Of a DNA stretch of 64,000 nucleotides, positions 1-11,368 are shown piece by piece (the first letter of the stretch is position 1; the number at the start of each line of letters is the position of its first letter). The stretch is from Gibbula magus (lineage: Eukaryota > Mollusca > Gastropoda > Trochida > Trochidae): assembly GCA_936450465.1 (NCBI GenBank), contig OW388296.1, positions 54,860,431-54,924,430 on the forward strand, read 5' to 3'. The translations under genes were made by a program, and so were the position numbers. The notes below the pieces were generated by a model. The model did no database searches and was not told the DNA's origin. It worked only from the letters and a program-made list of their open reading frames with translations.

Positions 1-1370
1 TGGAGAGGTTGACAGCAAGATAGTTGGCTATTCCATCATGCTATATTTTAACTCCACTCTGAGTGTTAAAGAACCATTGAGTATGTTAGTGTTTTAACTA
101 CAACATTATGTTTATGTGTATCAATCGCTAGGGAAATCTACAAAACTATGACACATAATGTTCATATCACAACAATCCGATGAAAGTTGGTTTTAAAGAC
201 AAGTAAGCCTTAGAATACCGCGCGTCAATAGAATCTAACGTCATATTAACAGCTTTTCCTTTTCTGTATAAAAACAGTACCACCTAGAAACATTTCCGAG
301 GCGTGTTTGCTTATCAACATACACAATGGCTCTTATAGGTATAGCTTAATCAGTCAGAATGCTTTAACTACTTTCGAGCAGGCAATTTAGTATGAACACC
401 TTAAAATGACAGGGCCGGGGAAAAAATCGTTATATAAGGGGTCTTATTTAGCCATTGGTTACACTGTTTATGTTTCTTTTCGTGAGAGAACTGGATTTTT
501 AGTTAGAACGGCGTGCTATAGTTTCTTTAAAGTGACAAAAATAAGACTACTATGCAAACTTATAACCATTTTGGTCAAATAAAATCTAATAACTCTGATC
601 AATTGCTCAATCAATTGCATAGAAATGTCATTCTCATGTCATCTGGTTGTAGTGTTAGTTCACTCGACCAGAAACCATCAGGTTGCAGGTTCGATCCTAC
701 AGTTCCTCGAACGTATATGTGATCAGTGTGAAAGTGCCAATTCATCTGCCATCTTATACAAACGTTTGATGTAAAATGAGGAAGATTGTCACAGCATTAA
801 CATTTTACATCGAAATATGTAATATTTTTGTCTGTGGAAATCGAGTTATTACATAACAACAGTGATCTTTGAGTTTGAATTATGTTGTTTGAAAATAGCC
901 TGCATCATTAGCGTTTTGATAGTCCAGCCGTTCAATAGTAACAGTGTAAGGGATGTTTCTATATGTGTTGACAAGATTAAATTCACCATTGATGATGCTG
1001 ATACCTTTCTATTATTTGTAATAAATGCCTTCAGTGGTATCGATAATTAACATAAAGTTAAAGTCATTAACACTCTCTCATGGATGTCATGTTGTTTTAC
1101 AACACTCGTGCCAGTAAAATTATGTTTCCCTTGCTCTTCCTAGGGACAAGATAATTTTACAGCCTTTCGTGTTGTAAAAACAGTACGACATCCCCACTTG
1201 GATATGAATCTCTATTTATTCAATTGTGGAGAACTTGTTTCACCATACCATAAAACAAGGTTAAGATAATTTACAATTACTAAAACTAAAATACCATAAA
1301 GACTTATAGCTGTTTGCTGACATACTGTCCAAACATACTTGGCTCTTTAACTGATCAGACCTTAGTTAAA
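1..1370. other. AT-rich non-coding flank
   Basis: I see no coding exon here. The only open frames are short and lack splice-site or family support. A tRNA-like remnant lies at 641-710. A weak inverted motif reading CTCGTGCCAGTAAAATTATG and its approximate complement sits near 1105-1175. Confidence 0.5.
641..710 (+). repeat. tRNA-like remnant, probably a SINE head
   Basis: The stretch holds a clear B-box, GGTTCGATCC, at about 689-698. A degenerate A-box-like motif (TGTAGTGTTAGTTCACTC) lies some 40 bases upstream. The spacing fits a tRNA gene, but the arms do not form a convincing cloverleaf, so I read it as a decayed tRNA-derived repeat rather than a working tRNA. Confidence 0.3.
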
Positions 1371-1559
1371 AAAATATGAGGTTGAAACCATACATACCCC
1401 TATTTGCCAAGACGACTGTACACATATTTTGGGGCCACACCAGATCTACAATTTATAATCCCCATCTGCCAAGCTGTCGACGAAGAAGACGACACATGTT
1501 GATTTTTTTACTTGTGGCCTTTGTTGAGATCACAGAAAAAGTCTTAACACACGATAAGA

Positions 1560-2165
1560 CAATGCCATCTTTATAAGACAAAATGTTTTAGACGGCATGC
1601 CATCTTTATAAGACAATATTTTATTTTTGTAAAGAGACGGAAAGCCGTCATTTATTCATAAAAAAGATATTTATAATTTAAATTTCAAATAATGATGTCT
1701 CCCTTCTGACAATAAAGAAGGCATGCCGTCCAAATTATTTAAAGATGGCATGCCGTCCAGAATTATGTTTTTATTAGACGGCATGCCGTCTGATATCACA
1801 AAATATGCCCAAAATATGCCCATTTATTAAAAGAAATGATTCTCTTAATAAAAGAAATGATAAACATGTTGAGCATATCCGTATGCTGTAATATGTTATC
1901 TTTGAGTTAAATCCTAGGCACATATATTGAGATATATGGATAAAATCACTACCACTCCTCACTCTGCCTTTCAATGTTTTTCGTAATTTTCTCTGGTCTG
2001 AAAGAGAGCATCCATCTTTTTGTAGTTCAGATCATCAGAGGGAAGGGGGCATCTATTGTTTCCAAAATATTATGGCTTTGTCTGATCCTGTGTTTTCTAT
2101 ATGCTTGAATGAATGGTTAAGCTATATTATAGTGTTTTAGATGGCATGCCGTCTAAAATCAAGGC
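1560..2165. repeat. Cluster of palindromic GACGGCATGCCGTC motifs
   Basis: At least six full or partial copies of the palindrome AGACGGCATGCCGTCT occur here. Copies lie near 1592, 1644 (diverged, GACGGAAAGCCGTC), 1720, 1744, 1776-1791 (perfect 16-mer) and 2141. They are spaced 30-350 bases apart in AT-rich DNA and are often preceded by TTTATAAGA or TTTATTA. I see no coding potential. They may be ends of small palindromic MITEs or a dispersed palindromic repeat. Confidence 0.55.
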
Positions 2166-2169
2166 CGGA

Positions 2170-3960
2170 AAGCCGACGTGTCCCTGACTGCATACAGATA
2201 GCTTAAATGTAAGTTGTGACGGCCAGCTCGCTGATTAAAGGCGGTGTTTCGGTAAATGTGTTTGCTAAAATTGTACATGCGAATGAGTATTTTGTAGGGC
2301 TGTGTATTGCCTCAATTTTTGTATTGCGATACGTATTGCTGAACTGTAATGTATTCCAATGTAGGCCTATTGCAAGATGCTCTGACAATGAGATACTTCT
2401 CTAGAAACCATTTTAACTTGGGTCAATGATATTACAACATAATAAATGAACTCTACATTCAACTTTTATACTCCTTTTTGCAGTTTAAACATGACGCATT
2501 TGATAAAATGACTTTCACACATTTTAGCACTTAATAATTTTGAAAACCACATTGCAATACATGTATTGCACAACTCTGTATTGCAATATATTAGGATTGC
2601 AATACTATTGCACTGTCTTAATATTTGGATTAGCTCTAGTTATCTACAGTCATTGCTCAGGGATATAAATAACACCATGATTTGGACTTGTTATGAACGA
2701 CGGAACAGGGTAGCGATCAACAACATACGGGCTGTACTTGATTTGTATTCAACTGTGGCGCCACTCATTTCAGTTGTTGCATAATAGGATTTCATGTTAT
2801 TAACCCCCAGGTGAAACCCAAGGTGTTATTGTCGTGGCGCAGCCCGTCCTTCCGTCCGTCCGTCCGTCCCGAAAACGGTACTTGTGTTCTGAAATCTACT
2901 CCTCCCACAATATTTCTGAAACTGTACACATGCTTTGGATATACATGGATATATACGCATGTGGGTTTCATGTTTTCGGAGTTATTTCCCTTGACTTAGA
3001 GAACTCAGCTTTCCGTTTTAAGACTTATATGTACAGTACCTGTGTTCTGACATCAATTCCCCCACAGTTTAGGTCCTATCTTTCTGAAACTTTACACATG
3101 GTTTGGAAATACATGGGTAATTATTGGACCGTTCGGATTCATATTTAGATACACAATTCAAAAAGCAAAACGAAAATGACACAGTTGGGTGGGTGATTAT
3201 GTAGAGCTATATATATTGTTGCATTTCAGTATAAAATTCTTTCGCCAGAAAGTGCATTACTTTCAACGTCGTACCAGTACCCAAGGTAGATTAGATCCCG
3301 AAACCGGTTACACTGGTGTACTCGAGTATAATTACTTAAAGCCTGACAACAGGTTTTTGGTTCAACATTTTAAATAGTTTAGATGTGGGTTTAACCTACA
3401 ACTGTATTTATGGGCCCGTATTTATACTTGATTGTATTAACAATATACATATGGCATTTTTTTACTTGGCAATTTTTGTGTACATTTACACCTATTACGA
3501 AAATGCTTACCATACATAACACTAGATCTACTACATGGACAGGTGCAACTTGTAGGTAAACACACCTGACTAGAATGTAATTAAGTTTACCCGATTTAAG
3601 TGGGAATTTCTAGATATTGTTTAAACAAATACAAAATGGAGATAATATGTTTAATCAATTATCGGTTCAATCTCACCGGTTCGTTAAAGCATTTAGCTAC
3701 ATTTCCATTCACTAGACATGTTGTTATCTGTCTGTTCAACATATTGCTGTCTTTTACACCTGTATCGAGATTTTGCCGTTTTACCATAATGTTACTCCTT
3801 CCTTTATATAACTAATGATATATCATGTGCTGTTGGTGGCCATCCTCCAATCATCATTAATTTTGAATATTTGAAATATTGTGATGGTAGAAACATCGAC
3901 AATGTATAATTTGAATATCAATACATTATAGTTGATAGTTTAGCTGTTCACGCCTCCAAT
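2170..3960. other. Non-coding interval with a pyrimidine-rich repeat
   Basis: No gene is supported. A (CCGT)n run at about 2849-2868 is followed by two diverged copies of a roughly 170-base unit sharing TTTCTGAAACTNTACACATG (2912 and 3082). This resembles the minisatellite elements elsewhere in the window that carry GTCCGTCCG runs. The rest to 3960 shows nothing I recognise. The final dozen bases are a splice-acceptor-like tract leading into the RING pseudo-exon at 3972. Confidence 0.4.
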
Positions 3961-3971
3961 TCTTATTTCAG

Positions 3972-4180
3972 ATGGACACGTATAGAAAATTGAATTATTT
4001 TGTGTACAACATCTGCAACGAAATGTTGAAAGATGTACTATTAGCTGCCTCCATACCCTCTGTACAGTCTGTTTTCATCTAGCAGACACAAACCCACGGG
4101 GATGCTTTCACTATAAAATTCACCCTGTGTCCTAACTGTTACCAGATGACGAACGTTCCTCGACCTCAAGAACCGTTCTG
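3972..4180 (+). pseudogene. Decayed TRIM RING exon (copy 1)
   Basis: This is a broken copy of the first coding exon of the TRIM gene at 12073. It keeps the acceptor directly before the start codon (TTATTTCAG then ATGGA). It also keeps recognisable blocks such as ACAACATCTGCAACGA and the end TGACGAACGTTCCTCGACC, which matches the intact exon's CPNCNQMTKVPRPQEP region. Substitutions, stop codons and small indels break the frame (for example, the zinc-ligand region around 4050-4090 is disrupted). The sequence diverges from the intact copy after about 4180. No matching B-box exon follows, so this looks like a partial duplication or a dead tandem copy. Confidence 0.75.
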
Positions 4181-4296
4181 GGTTCTCATCTCAAACGCTT
4201 CTGAATTACTGTATCATTTCAAGGTCCTAAACATAATATTTTTCCTTTAGTTCTCTCACTTATATTCGATGACATTCGCAAAGTTATTTCAAGAAG

Positions 4297-4793
4297 TATG
4301 GGGTGCCAAACGGGACTTTAATCGCTATTTAGTAAGCTTACTAAATGAATTAGTAAGCTTACTTAATGATTTGGTAAGCTTACTTAATGATTTGGTAAGC
4401 TTACTAATTAGAAACGATCGATTTAGTAAGCTTACTAAATGAATTAGTAAGCTTACTTAATGATTTGGTAAGCTTACTAATTAGAAACGATTTAGTAAGC
4501 TTACTAAATGAATTGGTAAGCTTACTAAATGATTTGGTAAGGTTACTAATTCATTTAGTAAACTTACTAAATCAGCTGAACTAGTAAGCTTACTAAATCA
4601 TTTAGTAAGCTTATTAATTCATATAGTAAGCTTACTAATTCGAATTAGTAAGCTTACTAATTCGAATTAGTAAGCTTACTTAATACATGCCTGAATTAGT
4701 AAGCTTAGTAATTCGAATAAGTAAGCTTACTAATCCGAATTAGTAAGCTTACTAAATAGCGTTACTTACTAAAGTCCCGTTTGGCACCCTATA
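4297..4793. mobile_element. TIR element (MITE) made of HindIII palindromes
   Basis: The two ends are inverted repeats: GGGTGCCAAACGGGACTTTA at 4301-4320 and its complement at 4770-4789. The outermost bases read TAT(G/A)GGG on each side, so a TA target duplication is plausible. The interior consists almost wholly of the palindrome TTAGTAAGCTTACTAA in about 19 intact or slightly altered copies, with about 17 AAGCTT (HindIII) sites in 430 bases. Copies are joined by short AT linkers such as ATGA, CGAA and GAAACGAT. It has no coding capacity. The class is unknown: TA-target elements such as Tc1/mariner would fit, but the TIR sequence is not diagnostic. Confidence 0.85.
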
Positions 4794-4799
4794 ACTAAG

Positions 4800-5025
4800 T
4801 GTAGATGAAATCAAACACGGGACCATAGCATTAATGTTGACAATTGATAACCCAACTTGCATCACGTAATCAGATGCCACACGTTTGAACCCCGAGGTAG
4901 GAGTTAAAGGGTGCTCGCTAATATCTGGTTAGTATTTGTTTCTAAATGATTAGCTTTCATAATATAAACTCCCTTTATACGTTAGTTGTCATCTTTCTCA
5001 CTTATTTGCTCGCAATGTTAGAATT
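4800..5025. other. Short non-coding spacer
   Basis: AT-rich spacer between the HindIII-palindrome element and the GCGCTAC repeat. I see nothing recognisable in it. Confidence 0.5.
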
Positions 5026-6049
5026 TAGGAACCGCTCGCTTTGGTACATAGCGCTACGTACCAAAGCGAGCGAACTTTGAGGTTTTGCACCGTGTCGTTC
5101 AGTAGAGAATGAGCGCTACTTGAGCGCTACCTGGGCGCTACATTGAGCAATCAATGAGCGATTATAAGCGCTCGCTGTTATGGAACAGAGCCCTGGACCG
5201 TGTTCAAGAGAGGTTTCAAAGTAATCGCTTAATTAGCGATTACTTTTAAACCTCTCTCGAACGCGATTGCTCAATGTAGCGCTACGTAACAAAGCGAGTG
5301 AACTTTGAGGTTTTTGCACCGTGTCGTTCAGGTGAGAATGAGCGCTACTTGAGCGCTTCTTGAGCGCTACATTGAGCAACCAATGAGCGATTATAAGCGC
5401 TCGCTGTTATTGAACGGAACCCCGATGACCCTCTGTGAAGCCGCAAGTGCCCTGTCGTCACGACGTGACGTCACATGAGGACGTCCTGAACGTCGACGGT
5501 GTCTCACATCATGAGTCTCAACATGTTTTCTGATTTATCTCTTATAGTTACTGTATAACGGTAGCCTGTTTAACCTTCTTTTGCCTTTGCTTCCCTCCTA
5601 GTTTTCTACGTATATATTTCGTGTGATACTACTATTTAGTGTATAATATTTAATGCATAGTTTATACCATGTTTTCAAGGCGTGTCGACTGATATCAGGA
5701 TAACATTGAACATGGTGTATCTGTAGTATGTATAGTATGTGTAGTTTGTACTGCGACCTGACAACGACAATGTACAAGTGGTGTGAGTCAACCTACTGTT
5801 ATCTAAAAGTACTTTCCACCATTTGTTCATAAGATATCAACCAAATTGATTCGTATATACGAATTAAGAAATCTATCAATATTTATACAATAAACTCGGT
5901 TTATAAGAAATAGTTTTGACAATAAATATCGACTATCGAATAACTCTTTGTATTTTCATGTACATTGAGCAATCGCGTTCAAGAGAGGTTTAAAAGTAAT
6001 CGCTAATTGAGCGATTACTTTGAAACCTCTCTTGAACACGGCCCTGGCG
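5026..6049. repeat. GCGCTAC/TGAGCG repeat with 60-bp hairpins
   Basis: A block of about 118 bases (5078-5195), rich in TGAGCGCTAC and ending AAGCGCTCGCTGTTA, recurs at about 5305-5424 with a 228-base offset. A third diverged copy sits at 13085-13233. Two near-perfect hairpins, 5202-5262 and 5977-6037, share arms starting GTTCAAGAGAGGTTT. They are inverted relative to each other, with outer ends CCCTGGACCGTG and CACGGCCCTGG. A further 15-bp-arm hairpin (CGCTCGCTTTGGTAC) is at 5033-5072. I infer a dispersed, foldback-type non-autonomous element with later internal duplication. The class is undetermined and there is no coding potential. Confidence 0.65.
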
Positions 6050-6214
6050 TCCGCTTTTGACAAATGACCATTAAGGGTGGCGACCATATGATGAAACGGC
6101 GACTGAATGGTGTCAAGCTAGAAGGAACTGGAACTTGAGGTCGTGGAGAAGGGTCCACTGATCTGATGAAGGAAAGTTTCACGCTTCATGTCAAAGCCAG
6201 TTGAGTGGGAGTCT

Positions 6215-6480
6215 TCAGGCGTAAAAAACATCATAAACATCAACAACATTATCAACAATGTTTAGATCGAGATTGAGTGATGGTCCGGAGATGCTTTTCA
6301 CACCATTGACCTGCCGACGATACAGGGGAATCTGGCAGGTAGAACATGCAAGTGGTGTTGCAGCTTCTTGTATTTCTTCATTTTGACAATTACACTCTTG
6401 CCTCAAGGCTAAAGCCAGACCTGACCGTTCCAACGCAGTGAACAAGTTCATTCACCAGGGAGTCGTTTTGCAAAAAACTT
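6215..6480 (-). pseudogene. Possible degraded RING exon
   Basis: On the - strand a 78-codon frame contains a CxxC pair in PLACSTCQIPLY followed by VNGVKSISGPSLNLDLNIVD. This resembles the last zinc pair and downstream linker of TRIM-type RING domains. Just upstream, in another frame, lies LVNELVHCVG, like the RING helix. The frames are interrupted and the first zinc pair is not seen. This could be a remnant of a different TRIM gene on the opposite strand, or chance. Confidence 0.22.
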
Positions 6481-7097
6481 ACAATCTATACTATGGTTGC
6501 AATTATTTCTAACCAATGTTAACAGAATGGGTTAAAATTGATGGTAACGTTGTTGTGAAATTTCACCCAGAATGCTTTGGAATGATATGACTGTCCGGCT
6601 ATGCGCTTTGTGTTCATTGATCTTGACATTCTGTGTATAACTTTAAGGGGAATTGGAGGCATTCTTCTAAGAGGGACAACAGAGATCACCCATGATTAAA
6701 TTTCAAATTTTTGTTTGGGGTAATGGGCGAAGGATTTCGATCGTCATCCGGACAAACAGGGGATATATAATACTCGTTACAGACTACGTTATTATGGACA
6801 CCATGTGAGGTATTTCCAGTTTACCGATAGACTTATGAGCTCAATAGTTTCATGCTGTTTTCATTTTCAGGAAAATAACCCCTTTACATGAAAAGTACTT
6901 AAAGCAATAAACATCACCGTAAATATATCAGTTCTTGAGTTCTTGTATATGTCTACTCTGTTATAACCTGTCATCTCCATAGTCTCTAAATTCGTTTGTA
7001 TGATCAAAATTACTAGGGGTGTTTAATTTCTTCTCTATCTTTATACATGCAGTGGATTCATATTATCCTCAGCTTTATATTCCAATACCTTTTTCAG
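6481..7097. other. Non-coding interval upstream of RING pseudo-exon 2
   Basis: No gene or repeat family recognised. It ends in a pyrimidine-rich acceptor tract (CCTTTTTCAG) just before 7098. Confidence 0.4.
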
Positions 7098-7305
7098 ATG
7101 GATGCGCTGGCAAAACTAGACAAACAGTTCCTCGAGCTCATGCAACATCTGCACGGAGATCTTCAAAGACCCGTGTACTATCAACTTCCCAATGCAAGGC
7201 ATAACTCTTGCCAGTCTCCATTACTGGCTGATTTAGGCCTTGCAGTAATTGCCTTGCGTTTGGAAGTTGGTGTACTATCGGCTGCTACGATACCTTCTGT
7301 AGAGA
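7098..7305 (+). pseudogene. TRIM RING exon (copy 2) split by a MITE
   Basis: The sequence starts with the acceptor and start codon (TTTTTCAG then ATGGATGCG) and matches the intact RING exon at 12073 through CATCTGCACGGAGATCTTCA and CCGTGTACTAT. There it is interrupted by an 88-bp MITE (7182-7269). It then resumes as CGGCTGCTACGATACCTTCT, the equivalent of IGCYHTFC in the intact gene, and loses similarity after about 7305. The first zinc-ligand cysteine is also lost (AGCTCATGCAACATC instead of TCCTGCAACATC). The copy cannot encode a RING domain. From about 7305 it runs into a different repeat that recurs near 62743. Confidence 0.85.
7182..7269. mobile_element. Mutator-like MITE, 88 bp, in a RING pseudo-exon
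   Basis: The ends are CAACTTCCCAATGCAAGGCA and the complement of CAACTTCCAAACGCAAGGCA. The element is flanked by a perfect 9-bp direct repeat GTGTACTAT (7173-7181 and 7270-7278). A 9-bp duplication with long inverted ends is typical of Mutator-like (MULE) elements. Other members lie at 16390, 17171, 42381 and 58048. Removing the element and one repeat gives back the continuous RING exon sequence, so the insertion into coding sequence can be read directly. Confidence 0.9.
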
Positions 7306-7710
7306 ACAGGAATATCCTCTCGGCTTTCGTTTCCATGAATATATATATATCGATAGCATCCTCCTTTTACCATACTTGAAATCATATATCGTTTTCATGA
7401 TTAAGTCAATATTGACATACCTTTTTATATTTGAACAAAAGTTTAAGGAAGAACAAAACAGTGATTTATTAAACAGTTAATCTACCTAAAATTATCAAGT
7501 TTGAAATATATTTTTAAATAATTTTAATAAATATGATTCGATAAGTCAAGATTTTCATTTATAGGCTACTAACTATCTAGCAAATATTGATTCGAACCAA
7601 TGCAACGTGAGGTGTCGCTGCAAGCAGGAAGTTACAAGGTAGGTTCAGGGTGTTATACTCGGTGTCAGTGTTAGACTTACAGAAGTATACATATAGGAAT
7701 ACACTGATTG
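7305..7710. other. Non-coding interval with a short dispersed repeat
   Basis: About 65 bases starting GAACAGGAATATCCTCTCG recur near 62742-62800, so this is a dispersed repeat of unknown class. The remainder is AT-rich and unremarkable. Confidence 0.4.
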
Positions 7711-8632
7711 TAGGGGAGAGTGGGGCAAGACGCCCATGCTAAGCATAAAGTCTTACCACATTTAATACATTGGGGTAATTTTCACACTTTCTGTGTTAAA
7801 TAATCTCTTTTGTGTAAACAATCAATATTATATGATTGACATTGTTTTTTAGCGCATGACTTATGAGAAATTTCAGACTAAAACTTTTATTTTTTGCGGC
7901 CTTCTTGCCCCATGCCTGGGGCAAAACGCCTTTGTGTGTGGGGCAAGTTGCCCAGGGTAGGCGTTTTACCCCATATATCATTTTCCCACATAATAATATA
8001 ACACATTTGCGATTAGACAATGATTTTGTCTTTAAATATATTATACAATAAGAAGATAAAGCCGATTATCTGATCAAACAATCTTGAATTTCAAAAGTTC
8101 TTAACTTAAAACACCATAACATCTTATGAAATTTTATCTTATGAAACTCATTCTGAATCATTATAATCGTAATTTTGGCTAATGAATTGAAAGTTTCCTA
8201 GCGTGCAGTCTTGTGGCCGATTGGTATACTACTGACAGAACAAGCAAGGGCAGAGCTATATGAATTTGTTACATGAGCTTAAATTTTGAAAAGTAACTGG
8301 ATATATAGATATATAGTTTTGATATACAGTGCATTATTGAATGCTTCAGATGAGAACCCTGGGATTGAAAATTGGATAACGTTAATAAGAGATAGGCTCT
8401 ATGCTCTTTAAGTTTGGTTTTGGATATATTTGGGTCGCTTATTATGTAACTAATAGTGGAGCGTTTGTGAGAGGCTTTACACAACGGGTTAAGGATATTT
8501 ATTCCCAAATGTGGAAACATGAGTTGTTAACATTGAGCAAAACTATATTGTATCTTCATATTCAGGAAACTCTTTGCATAGAGAAATAATTAACTAATAT
8601 TAATGTTGAACAAAATACAAAATTGCACGTTA

Positions 8633-8815
8633 TACACGCTTCCGTCTCGGTTCACATAATTTTATGGTTGTAGACGGAACATGGAGTGTGCCTAATCCCT
8701 TTTGTTGATAGATTATGTCCCTTTTGTAATATAATAGAAGAAATAGAAGATGAAAACCATGTCCTCTTGATTTGTCCAGGGTATAAACATAATATACGTA
8801 AATGATATTAGACTA
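8633..8815 (+). pseudogene. LINE reverse transcriptase C-terminus remnant
   Basis: One frame reads FRLGSHNFMVVDGTW, stops, and a neighbouring frame reads RLCPFCN followed by EIEDENHVLLICPGY and a stop at 8813. The order G-S-H, then R-x-C-x-x-C-x12-H-x5-C matches the cysteine-histidine tail after the reverse transcriptase of many animal non-LTR retrotransposons. The copy is frameshifted and lacks the polymerase core. It lies inside the 3.2-kb TIR element. Confidence 0.6.
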
Positions 8816-9235
8816 ATGTTTAACTGCAAATGATAAGTATGTTTCAGTTTATAAGAATGTTTAAATGTGAAAATAATTTGTGTTTAGGGATGCGAAGTGT
8901 ATTTATTATATCTTAAAAGAAAGAAACAAAGTTGATTTTTGTTTGATTCTGATAACTTATATCGTCCCTCTTGGGCAATAATAACATTACTAAATTGTGT
9001 AATTATTTTCTTGATCAGAACCTCGCCATGCATGTGCACAGATATAGAATCATGAGTTCATTTGATTTGGGTTTTTTTTACTTAATAAATTCTTGACTGT
9101 TGATTATGAATTCGAAGTTCGTTCCATATCCACTGATCACCTGCTCCTAAGTGTTGAGGGCAATGATGGACCTGTGAAGAACCTTGGCAGTTGAGATGAC
9201 CTCAAGCTCTCCCGGCATTGGAGATGGCTCTTACA

Positions 9236-9535
9236 TAAATGAAAAATAAATACATAAATGACTTTTATATAGCGCCTTATACACAGGTCATTTGCTCAGA
9301 GCACTGTAGAAGTCAATGATAACCAATGATACCAAATTTAATGTCACTCTGGACAATACTTTTTGGAAGAGACGTGTCTTCAGATTTGCTTTGAAATATT
9401 TCAAAGATTGGCAAGTTCTCATGTCAAGAGGCAGCTCATTCCAGAGAGTAGCAGCAGAGATTTGAAAAGAAAATTGTCCGAAATTGTTCAGCTTCCATCT
9501 CGCTGTCAATCAGATCTTCCCCTGAAGATTAGATA
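9236..9535 (-). mobile_element. 3' end of a CR1/L2-like LINE
   Basis: On the - strand, FGQFSFQISAATLWNELPLD followed by SLKYFKANLKTRLF matches the well-known closing motif of CR1/L2-type reverse transcriptase ORFs (SF..AA..LWN.LP....S...FK..LK..LF). It is followed by a 3' UTR ending in a GGCGCTATATAAAAG-like motif and a short ATTT-type microsatellite (about 9236-9260), the usual tail of such elements. Only this terminal part is present, so it is a 5'-truncated insertion. The clade assignment is inference from motif memory. Confidence 0.7.
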
Positions 9536-10893
9536 ATGCAGGATCACCTGACTTCTCAACTCATCAGCTTTGTTCTTTTCTGTGATCGCCAGTATTGGAT
9601 CTATGCTCATTCCATGTTCATTCCTTGTTGATGCTTGGAGATATGGGTCCATGTTACCAAAATCCTAAACAAACAGCGGTCATCACCACATGCCAGGATT
9701 ACTGACAGTGACTGGTTTTATCGCCATAAAGAAAGGATAGGCAGGTGTAGTCCAGTTCTAGGGGTACATAGATCTGATTGTTTCACACTCGAAGGTTCCT
9801 TTTCGAGACTGGCGTCGTAGATTCTTAATTCAGTACCTCCATCAATTGGTATCTCTAATCAGGGAAAGGAGACTTCAATATTTAAATTTTCTGCAACGTA
9901 CATTGCTCAGCTCTCTCAGTTCTGTCAACTCGTGCCTATTACCATAACAGGTGTGAACTCTGAATATGCCAGGATCTACAAATTCAGTTTTATAAATCCA
10001 AGTGTTCATAAATTTTACATCTTCTAGGCATTTGACAAGCAATATACTGTACATAACCATTCATATAAACAATGCAATGGATCTAAATTATTCCCTCCTA
10101 CGTCAATAATATATTATGTTTTGCCTATGTTATATGTAAATTAAGTTTACATTTAATAAACTTACATTATTTGTCGTTTATAGATATACGCATCACCCTG
10201 TAAATCAAAAATGTAGCGTGGACCTATGGCCTCCACTACAAAAGAAATATATGGTAAAACCCTCCAAGCCAAATTTTGCATTCGGCATGTAACAGTTTGT
10301 ACACATGTTTTTCTTATCAAATCTTAAAAAATGAACCCCCAAATATATTGACTTACTAACGCTTTGTTGTTTTCCCACCCTTATACCTTTCGTTTTACCT
10401 AATACCTTTACTACTAGATTCAAAACACTTTTTATGAGAATTGTGGGGTAAAACGCCCATTGTATGGGGTAAAACGCCTATACTGGGCGACTTGCCCCAC
10501 ATGACCATGGGCGTTTTACCCCAAAGGGTACTTTGAATTTTCACGATTCCTGAGGCTGAACCATGTGACAATGTCTTCCTGTAACTAGCGATGTGATATT
10601 TAAGAGTTTACAAGAATTGGTACAACAACGAGTGAAGGATGATATCTGGTTCCAAAAAATGTCAGCATTTATTTAATTGTTTACTAAATTTTAGAAAATA
10701 TACCACCTAAATACATAAAATCATTTGAAACATTTTCTTTTTCGCGGGCCGAGCAACCCTCCATTGACAGATGACATCTAACCTGAAAGCTACCACAGCA
10801 AAGAGAAATAACTGATCTAACCACGTGCTTGTGCATGTCACGTGGCGTAGGCGTTTTACCCCAACTGGGCATCTTGCCCCACTCTACCCTACA

Positions 10894-11360
10894 TACACAA
10901 ACTGTCAACAGGTAGCTCAGGACTGTTATTTCAGATTAATTCAATAAGTTTGATTACTCACTTTGTATTTTGTCAAGAAATTATTCCTACTTTCTCTTTA
11001 GGTAAGGTAAAGCCTAACACAATGTATAGAGATGGTCGCGCTCGCTTCGGACTCGGTCTTGAGATAGTCACCGAGCATTACACAAATAAATCAAATGTCT
11101 CAATGCAGACTTTTTAGATGGGTGTAAGGCCTAATTTGATGTTTCATGAAGAGATTAAACAATCAGACTCTGCGTTATAAAGTTATCACCGTAGACGAGC
11201 AAACAGAATCATTTAATTAATCTGACACATTAAAACAGTTCTATTTTCTCTTGTTAGGTCGACTAGTAACTTGTTAAAACATGTAGCTAAAAGGCGCGAA
11301 TCTATCCCGTCAGGGGAGGTAACTACTACTGTACTAAGCATTCAGCTGAACAAACAGCTT
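10894..11360. other. Non-coding interval
   Basis: No gene recognised. The stretch near 11030 (GCGCTCGCTTCGGACTCGGT) is locally GC-rich but has no open frame of note. Confidence 0.4.
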
Positions 11361-11368
11361 GTCAGAAA

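Larger units (their letters stand above)
7711..10893. mobile_element. 3.2-kb TIR element with GGGGCAAGA ends
   Basis: The outer inverted repeats are GTAGGGGAGAGTGGGGCAAG (from 7711) and the complement of GTAGGGTAGAGTGGGGCAAG (ending about 10893). Subterminal blocks rich in GGGGTAAAACGCC, GGGCAAGTTGCCC and GGCGTTTTACCCC at 7900-7972 and 10443-10525 are also inverted with respect to each other. No transposase frame is present inside, only LINE remnants at about 8640 and 9240. I infer a large non-autonomous cut-and-paste transposon. The target duplication is unclear: TA is possible (TGTA-GGG, CCC-TACA). The superfamily is not assigned. Confidence 0.7.

Noticed and set aside
7863..8051. + strand frame with PHAWGKTPLCVGQVAQG
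   Set aside because: Created by the GGGGCAAAACGCC inverted repeat blocks of the TIR element; no family support.
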